Source of the DNA: DATKMP01 sp035541775
GTDB taxonomy: Bacteria; Bacteroidota; Ignavibacteria; UBA10030
Length of the DNA: 15,106 bases
Assembly (NCBI GenBank): GCA_035541775.1
Contig: DATKMP010000111.1
Coordinates: forward strand, 1 to 15,106
Direction of reading: 5' to 3'
Position 1 is the stretch's first letter, and each line of letters begins with the position of its first letter. A model generated the notes under the pieces. It saw nothing but the letters and a program-made list of their open reading frames with translations, had not been told where the DNA came from and searched no databases. Positions 7,735-13,880 of the stretch are shown in pieces. The translations under genes were made by a program, and so were the position numbers.

Positions 7735-8618
7735 TAAAAATTTCGTATCGCTCCAACCAATGCTTTGATGTGCGCCGGCGTTGTGCCGCAGCATCCGCCG
7801 ATAATATTGGCGCCGCTGGCAAGAAGTTCCGGAATTTGCGCCGCCATCATCTCCGCTGTTTCCGGAAAACAAGTTTTTCCATCCTGCACAAACGGTTTGC
7901 CGGCATTGGCATGAACAAGAATCGGTATGGAAGAATCGACAGAGCGAAGTTCTTTTACAATCGAAATCATTTGCGCAAACCCGTTGCCGCAATTGGAACC
8001 GATGATCGATGCGCCGGCATCTTTCAATGCTTGAACAATCTCCGACGGCGTTACACCCATCATCGTTCGAAATTCTCCCTGCACTGTTTTTTCAAATGTG
8101 AACGTGCACACAATTTCCAATCCCGTTGCTTCCCGTGCCGCACGCACCGCAATGTATGCTTCGTCCAACGCCGACATCGTTTCAACACAGAGCGCATCGA
8201 CGCCGCCGTCTTTCAATGCTTGGGCTTGAATGCTGAATCCGTCGTACAACTCTTGCTCGGCAACTTCGCCCATCATCAGCATAACACCGGTCGGGCCCAT
8301 GGAGCCAAGCACAAAATGATTTTCTCCCGCAGCTTCTCTGGAAATTGCTGCCGCCGCTTTGTTGAGTTCCGATGTGCGGCCGCGCAAACCGAAGTGTTCT
8401 AACTTTATCGGACTGCCGCCGAAGCTGTTGGTCAGAATCATATCCGCGCCGGCATCGATATAACTTTTTGCTATCGCGAAAACATCGTTGCGATGTGTCG
8501 CATTCCAGAGTTCCGGACATTCGCCCGGCTGTAACCCGCGTGCTTGCAAAAATGTTCCCCACGCGCCGTCAGAGACAAGTATTTTTTTTGTTTTCAAAGC
8601 ATCAAGAAGGGATTTCAC
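7734..8618 (-). CDS. homocysteine S-methyltransferase (MetH N-terminal module/BHMT/MmuM family)
   Basis: The 294-residue protein is a full-length homocysteine-binding (S-methyl_trans) domain. The (beta/alpha)8 signatures are VSDGAWGTFLQARG (15-28), NSFGGSP (64-70), GSMGPTG (105-111), IIGSNCGNG (205-213) and IIGGCCGTTP (272-281). C210, C276 and C277 are the three zinc ligands that activate the homocysteine thiol. The domain resembles the N-terminal module of MetH and carries no folate- or B12-binding region. Next to a corrinoid protein and an activation protein, it should take the methyl group from methylcobalamin to make methionine. An S-methylmethionine- or betaine-dependent enzyme is the alternative, made less likely by this context. 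The start is GTG with a strong GAGGAG six bases upstream. The gene lies 45 bases after the corrinoid gene and its TAA overlaps the next ATG. Confidence 0.92.
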   Translation of the reverse strand: MKSLLDALKTKKILVSDGAWGTFLQARGLQPGECPELWNATHRNDVFAIAKSYIDAGADMILTNSFGGSPIKLEHFGLRGRTSELNKAAAAISREAAGENHFVLGSMGPTGVMLMMGEVAEQELYDGFSIQAQALKDGGVDALCVETMSALDEAYIAVRAAREATGLEIVCTFTFEKTVQGEFRTMMGVTPSEIVQALKDAGASIIGSNCGNGFAQMISIVKELRSVDSSIPILVHANAGKPFVQDGKTCFPETAEMMAAQIPELLASGANIIGGCCGTTPAHIKALVGAIRNF

Positions 8619-8624
8619 GTTCGT

Positions 8625-8630
8625 CTCCTC
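8625..8630 (-). promoter_or_regulatory. Shine-Dalgarno site fixing the GTG start of the homocysteine methyltransferase
   Basis: GAGGAG on the minus strand, six bases before the GTG at 8618-8616. It supports a non-ATG start; the protein beginning there (MKSLLDALKTKKILVSDG) has the usual N-terminal length for the family. Confidence 0.75.
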
Positions 8631-8663
8631 GTTATCGGTTTCATCCGCAATTTTTAAATTCGA

Positions 8664-9335
8664 TTATGCAGCTTTATTTCGGCTGTTCAGAAAACTGACG
8701 GCTTCTTGCGGATTTGGAGCATAACCATCTGCCCCCATTTTCATCGCGGCATCCATCGTCAGCGGCGCGCCGCCGACCAGAACCGTGATATTGGGAAATT
8801 GCGCTTTTATTTCCTGCACCGTTTTTTCCATATTCACCATCGTCGTGGTCAATAACGCGCTGAGCCCAACCATGCAGTCGGGATGAGCTTTGATCGCTTC
8901 GATAAATTTTGTCGTCTTTACATCGACACCAAGATCGACGACCTGCCAGCCGTTGCCTTCCACAACCATCGCCACCAAATTTTTTCCGATGTCGTGCAAA
9001 TCGCCGGCGACTGTTCCGAGGACAAATTTTCCTTTCATCTTCACGGTACCGGATTGGAAAAACGGTTTCAAATGTGCCATCACGGCATTCATCGCTTTTG
9101 CTGCCATCAACAGTTCGGGAACGAATACTTCGTTCCTGCCGAATTTATCTCCCACACGTTTCATGCCTTCGTTGCACGCGCTCAAGATACTATCGGGAGC
9201 AATGTTGTTGCTCAACGCCTGTTTGGTCAATTCATCGCTGCCTTCTTGTCCACGCAAGTCGGGTGGATACGGAGCAGTTTGATTTACTTTTCCACGTTCA
9301 ATACAATATGTTATTTTTTCTATAAGATCGTTCAT
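8664..9335 (-). CDS. methyltransferase corrinoid protein (MtbC/MtvC-like, B12-binding)
   Basis: The 223-residue protein carries cobalamin between methyltransferases. Residues 1-95 form the helical cap (B12-binding_2), including GMKRVGDKFGRNEVFVPELLMAA. Residues about 102-220 are the Rossmann-like B12-binding domain with GDLHDIGKNLV (111-121), where H114 is the lower axial cobalt ligand, S159-x-L161 (GLSALLTT) and VGGAP (187-191). Length and order match the corrinoid subunits of methylamine, methanol and O-demethylase systems and the central module of MetH. Gene order suggests it is loaded by the UroD-family protein and unloaded by the homocysteine methyltransferase. It has an ATG start with TAGGA eight bases upstream and lies 73 bases after herA on the same strand. 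That gap is far too short for a cobalamin riboswitch. Confidence 0.93.
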   Translation of the reverse strand: MNDLIEKITYCIERGKVNQTAPYPPDLRGQEGSDELTKQALSNNIAPDSILSACNEGMKRVGDKFGRNEVFVPELLMAAKAMNAVMAHLKPFFQSGTVKMKGKFVLGTVAGDLHDIGKNLVAMVVEGNGWQVVDLGVDVKTTKFIEAIKAHPDCMVGLSALLTTTMVNMEKTVQEIKAQFPNITVLVGGAPLTMDAAMKMGADGYAPNPQEAVSFLNSRNKAA

Positions 9336-9408
9336 AATTTTTCCTAGAGTACACCCTTAAGATATGATTTATTCATGTAAAGTTCATGATGGATCGGTAA
9401 TTTTTGTG

Positions 9409-11013
9409 TTACATTCGTTTTTGGAACCACCAGTTTTCCATTACTTCTTCCGCATCGACTTTTTCTCCGGGCTGCTGCCATTTATCGAAGAAGCGAACAT
9501 CTGCGCTTTGCGGCGTAGGATTGGGAAAATCAATTTGCACGCGCTGAGGAATGGGAATTGAATCTCCCACCATCAAACTTTCGCCTTGCCGCAACAGCGG
9601 TATCACTGCTTCCAATCCGGTAAAAGAATCCGGCACCAAGCGGCTGATGTACGCAACATCGGAAGGATTGATGAGACGCAAAATGACAAAACTGTTGCAC
9701 TGGGAAAGAATCGTTTCAGAAATTTCCGACGGCCGCTGGCTGACGATCATACACGTCACGCCGTACTTCCGTCCTTCTTTTGCAATGCGTTCCACTGTGC
9801 GCCGCGCCGCTTTCGATCCTTCTGCGGAAGTCGAAAGATAATTATGCGCTTCTTCAAACACCAGCAAGATGGGAAGTTCGGTGTGTTTTGCATTCCAGAA
9901 ATTAAAATCGAACGTAATGCGCGCAATCAGCGCAGCAATAGTTTTGACAATATCGAACGGCACGCCGCTTAAATCCATCACGGTAATGTGAATATTCGTC
10001 CCCAATCCGAAAATGGTTTGCATTAACGGCACAACGTTTTCAGTAGAATTGTACACGCTGGGCTGAAACATAAAGGCATAACGAGGATCGTGCAGTTTGC
10101 TTTCCAACCGCACAAGCATTCGCGTGAACTTTCCGTAGTACGGGCCTTCTTTCGATCCGGCTGTGGAAGAAATTTTTTCGGTATCGAGAAAATGCAGCTT
10201 GGCAATAATTTCGCGCAGGTCGTAATACACCGGCGAGTCGATGGTGATGGCATCCGAGAGCCGCGGATTTTTTTCTTTCTTTGCATTGTACACAAAATCC
10301 TGCAAGATTGATCCCTGCACCGACGCATTCTCATCGTTCTCTTCGATAAATAATTCGATCATTTCTTCGGCATTCAACAACCAGTACGGCAACTCGAGCG
10401 AACTGATATCGCAGTACTGGCACGTTGTGGGAAACGCACGGCGGTATTCGTTATGCAAATCTAAAATCACAATGTGTGCATCCGGCAGCTTCGCAATTTT
10501 TTGAAGAATGGAAGCAACAGTGTACGACTTTCCCGAACCGCTGGAACCGATGACGGCGATATGTTTGCCGAAAAATTTATTCGGATCGAGATACGCGCGT
10601 TCGGTTTCAAATAACGACAACTGTCCGATGGAAAAATTGTAATTCGTGTACGCCGCAAACGCGCCGCGAATATCTCTATCTTCCAGCAAATACACGGGCA
10701 TGTCCACCGTGGGCATCACAGCAACGCCCGTTTCAAATTTTCCTTTGCGGAATGTGCCGATGAGCGTTACCGCGAGCAGATAACGGTACTCGCTGCTGCC
10801 CTGAAATGCAATTTCTTCTTTTTTAAAGCTCGCGACAATGCCGAAGGTGTACGCATTGCCCACCGGCACTAAAACGTACGAACCGATCTGCCCGATATAA
10901 TATGTTTTTTCGCCGATGACTTTCGTCAGCGTGGTCAGCGACCGGCTTAATAACACAACAACGGTTGCTTGATTGACTTCTTTAATGGTTCCGATTAATT
11001 TTTCTTCCCACAT
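9409..11013 (-). CDS. herA: HerA-family hexameric ATPase/DNA translocase
   Basis: The 534-residue protein shows the HerA layout: an N-terminal HAS-barrel beta-rich region (about 1-110) and then a FtsK/HerA RecA-like ATPase. Walker A is GSSGSGKS (156-163, K162). Walker B is ILLVFEEAH (382-390, E387/E388). The sensor segment is MIVSQRPSEIS (422-432) and the arginine-finger region EGRKYG (413-418, R415). HerA proteins form hexamers that move double-stranded DNA and normally work with a nuclease: NurA in archaea and some bacteria, SIR2 or DUF4297 proteins in anti-phage pairs. No such partner lies beside it; the neighbours are amt upstream and the corrinoid gene 73 bases downstream on the same strand. 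A role in DNA end processing or defence is therefore inferred from family alone. ATG start with GAGGA six to seven bases upstream, TAA stop. Confidence 0.9.
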   Translation of the reverse strand: MWEEKLIGTIKEVNQATVVVLLSRSLTTLTKVIGEKTYYIGQIGSYVLVPVGNAYTFGIVASFKKEEIAFQGSSEYRYLLAVTLIGTFRKGKFETGVAVMPTVDMPVYLLEDRDIRGAFAAYTNYNFSIGQLSLFETERAYLDPNKFFGKHIAVIGSSGSGKSYTVASILQKIAKLPDAHIVILDLHNEYRRAFPTTCQYCDISSLELPYWLLNAEEMIELFIEENDENASVQGSILQDFVYNAKKEKNPRLSDAITIDSPVYYDLREIIAKLHFLDTEKISSTAGSKEGPYYGKFTRMLVRLESKLHDPRYAFMFQPSVYNSTENVVPLMQTIFGLGTNIHITVMDLSGVPFDIVKTIAALIARITFDFNFWNAKHTELPILLVFEEAHNYLSTSAEGSKAARRTVERIAKEGRKYGVTCMIVSQRPSEISETILSQCNSFVILRLINPSDVAYISRLVPDSFTGLEAVIPLLRQGESLMVGDSIPIPQRVQIDFPNPTPQSADVRFFDKWQQPGEKVDAEEVMENWWFQKRM

Positions 11014-11169
11014 AAAAAATCCTCAATGTTATATATGCCGCCAAATGATACTGATGAAGAAAGATATGACGCTTTTATGACTCCCGCAATGGGCGAATGA
11101 GAATTTTCTATATTCGTACCTCAAATCTGGGCTAAACAATGCCGGCATGATGAAGCTGGAATCCATGAT

Positions 11170-11202
11170 AAAGAAAGGCGCCGTTCCTGCACGCCTTTCT
11201 TT
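11170..11202 (-). terminator. Rho-independent terminator of the glnK-amt operon
   Basis: A perfect 11-bp stem, AAAGAAAGGCG (11170-11180) with CGCCTTTCTTT (11192-11202), and an 11-nt loop. It lies 24 bases beyond the amt stop. The U-rich run is part of the stem (CTTTCTTT) on both strands, and no long U tail follows, so efficiency is uncertain. It separates amt from herA. Confidence 0.65.
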
Positions 11203-11226
11203 GAAATTCGACGAAATGTGATTTTC

Positions 11227-12453
11227 TTAAAACATATAGCCACTTTCTCCGTGTTGACTAAGGTCAAGCCCCTCTGCTTCATCCTGCGCTTCAACACGAA
11301 GCCCCATCGCCTTTTGGAGAATCTTCAAGATGCACCAGGTCATCACAAAAGAAAAAACCGCTGTAACGGCAACACTGAATGCTTGAATACCGAGCAGCGA
11401 TGAACTGCCGTAAAACAATCCGTTGCTGCCTGCAGCATTGACGGCGGTTGTTGCAAATAATCCGATAGCTATGGCGCCAAAGGCGCTGCCGACACCATGA
11501 ACACCGACAACGTCTAACGAATCATCAAAACCGAAATGATTTTTGATAGTCACTCCCCAATAACACAGAACACCAAGGCAAACGCCGATGACGATGGATG
11601 CAAGAGGCGTTACGAATCCTGCGGCAGGAGTGATACCGGCAAGTCCGGCAACTGCACCCGACGCAGCGCCGAGGACTGTCGGCTTCTTGCGTTTATACCA
11701 TTCCATAAACATCCATGATAGTGTTGCCGCCGCAGCAGAAAATTGTGTGTTGATAAAAGCCGTAAGAGCTAACGTTCCGGATGTTAATGCACTGCCTGCG
11801 TTGAACCCAAACCAACCAAACCATAACAATGCAGCACCGGTTAAGGTCATCGTTAAATTGTGCGGCGGTAAAGGTTCGTGCCCGTAATTTTTCCGATGGC
11901 CGATGACCATGGCGGCAGCGAGCGCAGAGATTCCGGAGCTGATATGCACAACAAATCCGCCGGCAAAATCCAATGTTCCCAAGGATCGAAGCCATCCGCC
12001 GGTACCCCAGACCCAATGCGCAATCGGTGCATAGACAAGAGTGGACCACAGCAATAGAAAAATAATATACGTCTTAAATTTAAATCGCTCAGCCACTGCG
12101 CCTGTGATAAGAGCGGGAGTGATGATAGCGAACATCATTTGATAGATCATAAATGCGAGATGCGGAATTGTTGCAGCATAATCCGGATTGGGCTGCATGC
12201 CGACATTGGTGAGGCCTGCCCACGATAAATTTCCGATCACATGGCCGCAATCAGGGCCGAACGAAAGACTGTATCCCCAAAACACCCATTGCAGCGTTAT
12301 CACACCAAGGGCAATAAAACTTTGCATAATGGTTCCGAGAACATTTTTTCTGCGTACCATACCGCCATAAAAAAGTGCCAACCCCGGAGTCATCAACATG
12401 ACTAATGCTGTCGAGATCATGATCCAAGTTAAATCACTGGTATCAATTTTCAT
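11227..12453 (-). CDS. amt: ammonium transporter Amt
   Basis: A 408-residue integral membrane protein of the Amt/Rh family with about eleven hydrophobic helices. It conducts ammonium across the inner membrane as a trimer. Key features are present: the twin-histidine pore pair H170 (FVVHISSG) and H319 (GVHGVGSAFG), D162 in LDFAGG, the aromatic gate region QMMFAIITPALITGAVAER (105-123) and WFGWFGFNAGS (211-221). The cytoplasmic tail GLRVEAQDEAEGLD (384-397) matches the segment that couples subunits and contacts GlnK. There is no cleavable signal peptide; the N-terminus goes straight into the first helix, as in many Amt proteins. The ATG overlaps the glnK stop as ATGA, so the two are co-translated. 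Confidence 0.97.
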   Translation of the reverse strand: MKIDTSDLTWIMISTALVMLMTPGLALFYGGMVRRKNVLGTIMQSFIALGVITLQWVFWGYSLSFGPDCGHVIGNLSWAGLTNVGMQPNPDYAATIPHLAFMIYQMMFAIITPALITGAVAERFKFKTYIIFLLLWSTLVYAPIAHWVWGTGGWLRSLGTLDFAGGFVVHISSGISALAAAMVIGHRKNYGHEPLPPHNLTMTLTGAALLWFGWFGFNAGSALTSGTLALTAFINTQFSAAAATLSWMFMEWYKRKKPTVLGAASGAVAGLAGITPAAGFVTPLASIVIGVCLGVLCYWGVTIKNHFGFDDSLDVVGVHGVGSAFGAIAIGLFATTAVNAAGSNGLFYGSSSLLGIQAFSVAVTAVFSFVMTWCILKILQKAMGLRVEAQDEAEGLDLSQHGESGYMF

Positions 12454-12788
12454 AACACATCTTCTCCCGTCTCTTCAGTTCGGACTCGAATTGCTTCTTC
12501 CACCGGTTCAATAAAAATTTTTCCGTCACCGACATTTCCAGATTTCGCACTGCGAATGATGATTGCCGTTGCGTCCTCCACACGCGCATCAGGAACGACA
12601 ATTTCTAATTTCACTTTAGGCAAAAAATCTATGTGGTATTCTGATCCGCGATAAAATTCGGTATGGCCTTTCTGGCGGCCGAAGCCCTTCACTTCCGAAA
12701 CGGTCATTCCGTAAAATCCCGCTTCATGAAGTGCTTGATGAAGATCGTCCAGTGCAGCCGGACGAATAATGGCCTCAATTTTCTTCAT
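12450..12788 (-). CDS. glnK: nitrogen regulatory protein PII (GlnK/GlnB)
   Basis: The 112-residue protein is a full-length PII trimer subunit that senses ATP/ADP and 2-oxoglutarate and reports nitrogen status. It has Q39 in GFGRQKGH, the T-loop FYRGSEYHIDFLPK (45-58) with Y51, the classical uridylylation site, and the C-terminal signature SGNVGDGKIFIEP (83-95), followed by R101 and R103. Linkage to amt, with a 4-base stop/start overlap, is the usual GlnK arrangement: when nitrogen is plentiful the unmodified protein plugs the Amt pore. It is named glnK rather than glnB from this context. AAGGA about six bases before the ATG is a good ribosome site. Retention of Y51 fits control by uridylylation, but no GlnD is in the window. 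Confidence 0.97.
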   Translation of the reverse strand: MKKIEAIIRPAALDDLHQALHEAGFYGMTVSEVKGFGRQKGHTEFYRGSEYHIDFLPKVKLEIVVPDARVEDATAIIIRSAKSGNVGDGKIFIEPVEEAIRVRTEETGEDVL

Positions 12789-13215
12789 GGCAATTCCTTT
12801 CTATTGGTATGATTGAAAATACTTTAAAAAATATTTAACACAACATTCCGGTGTCGACAGGGTTCGAGAAAATAAACCCGACGAATGGCACAATTTCTTC
12901 TCTTTATTTACCGTGTTGCTGCGCGAAGGTCATCTATAATTTTATAAATCACTTGCGCAAATGCAAGCATAAATTGCCTACATAATTTGGGAAAAGGAAG
13001 GTGAACAATGATCTTCCTTACGGCTTCTTTTTCCGCACATCTTTTGCAATCCACTGAAAGGATTGGTATATTTTATCATGATATGCTGCAAAACATATCG
13101 TATAATCCGAGCGATGTTGCAAGTGTAAAAGAATTTGAGAAAATGAAGCTGAAGAAGATAAAAAGCGTTGGGTTGCTGCCGGACGCTTCTTATGTTTTTC
13201 TTTTTGGAGTATCGT
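12789..13215. other. divergent intergenic region between glnK (-) and the HAD gene (+)
   Basis: It should hold the promoters for both directions, but I cannot fix either. A perfect TATAAT lies at 13101-13106 on the plus strand, about 110 bases before the HAD start, without a clear -35. Another TATAAT at 12935-12940 also lacks one. For glnK, TTGTGT plus a TATTTT with 16 bases between (minus strand, around 12817-12844) is weak. An imperfect hairpin GGGTT (12860-12864)/AACCC (12875-12879) sits between. An ORF starting at ATG 13008 has an excellent Shine-Dalgarno (GGAAGG, six bases upstream) but encodes an unrecognisable 91-residue peptide overlapping the HAD gene. Confidence 0.45.
13206..13209 (+). 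promoter_or_regulatory. Shine-Dalgarno site fixing the GTG start of the HAD hydrolase
   Basis: GGAG followed by six bases and then GTG (13216-13218). This start puts the first catalytic motif DMDGT at residues 9-13, the normal distance for HAD enzymes. The alternative start at 13168 would add 16 Phe/Cys-rich residues. Confidence 0.7.
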
Positions 13216-13866
13216 GTGAAGTTAAAATGTATCGTGTTCGATATGGATGGAACGTTGACGCAGACGAATCGATTGATTTATGATTCGTTCAATTATATTG
13301 CGCAAAAATATACCGGGCACACGTTTTCCATTCCTGAAATTACGGCAATGTTCGGCCCGCCGGAAGAAGGCGCGCTGCTGCATATTGTCACAGAAGAACA
13401 ATTGCCGCAAGTGATGGACGATTATTTAAAATTTTATCGCACAGAACATAATCGGCTTGCGCAATTATTCCCCGGCATCGAAGACGTGTTGAAGTTCATC
13501 AAACAAAGCGGTTTGAAGCTTGCCGTCTTTACCGGCAAAGGCAAATATACCACGGCGATAACGCTGGAAGAATTCGGTATCAAAAAATATTTCGATTATG
13601 TCGTGACGGGCAACGATGTGGAAAACCATAAACCCTCGGCGGAAGGTTTGCAAAAAATTCTCGACTATTTTTCATTGCAGCCCGAAGCCGTGTTGATGGT
13701 CGGCGACCATGTTTCCGATGTCAAAGCCGCGCACGATGCGGGCGTCAAGATCGCGGCAGTGGTGTGGGATTCGTATGCAAAAGAAAAAGTGCTGCAAATG
13801 CAAACCGATGCAGTGTTCGATAGCGTTCAAGATTTTCATCGCTGGATCAAAGTACAACTTAACTAA
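13216..13866 (+). CDS. HAD-superfamily hydrolase, phosphoglycolate phosphatase/PpaX-like
   Basis: A 216-residue phosphatase of HAD subfamily I with a helical cap (about 17-85). Motif I is D9-MDGT (nucleophile D9, acid D11), motif II T106 in VFTGKG, motif III K139 in HKPSAEG, motif IV MVGDHVSDVKAAHDAG (161-176, D164/D168). Length and motifs fit Gph- or PpaX-like enzymes acting on small phosphate esters or pyrophosphate; the substrate cannot be told from sequence. The start is GTG with GGAG six bases upstream. The stop TAA at 13864-13866 overlaps an ATG (TAATG) in frame with the next gene, so the two are probably co-transcribed. No functional link with the secretion protein is obvious. Confidence 0.92.
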   Translation: MKLKCIVFDMDGTLTQTNRLIYDSFNYIAQKYTGHTFSIPEITAMFGPPEEGALLHIVTEEQLPQVMDDYLKFYRTEHNRLAQLFPGIEDVLKFIKQSGLKLAVFTGKGKYTTAITLEEFGIKKYFDYVVTGNDVENHKPSAEGLQKILDYFSLQPEAVLMVGDHVSDVKAAHDAGVKIAAVVWDSYAKEKVLQMQTDAVFDSVQDFHRWIKVQLN

Positions 13867-13880
13867 TGTTGAAAGGGAAC

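Noticed and set aside
7735..7992. 86-codon upstream extension of the activation-domain gene
   Set aside because: It lies fully inside the well-conserved homocysteine methyltransferase gene in another frame, is Cys/Arg-rich and has no homology pattern; the TAATG start at 7734 is better.
7018..8402. Long plus-strand ORFs opposite the activation and homocysteine methyltransferase genes (7018-7719, 7653-8402)
   Set aside because: Cys/Arg/His-rich translations typical of the antisense of real genes; no domains and no credible initiation sites.
9336..9408. Possible cobalamin or SAM riboswitch ahead of the corrinoid gene
   Set aside because: Only 73 bases are available and no B12-box-like or SAM-I-like core is visible; there is just a 5-bp TCATG/CATGA pairing.
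12886..12900. TGGCAC resembling a sigma-54 -24 element near glnK
   Set aside because: No TTGC-type -12 element at the correct spacing (CTTC is found), and it points away from glnK.
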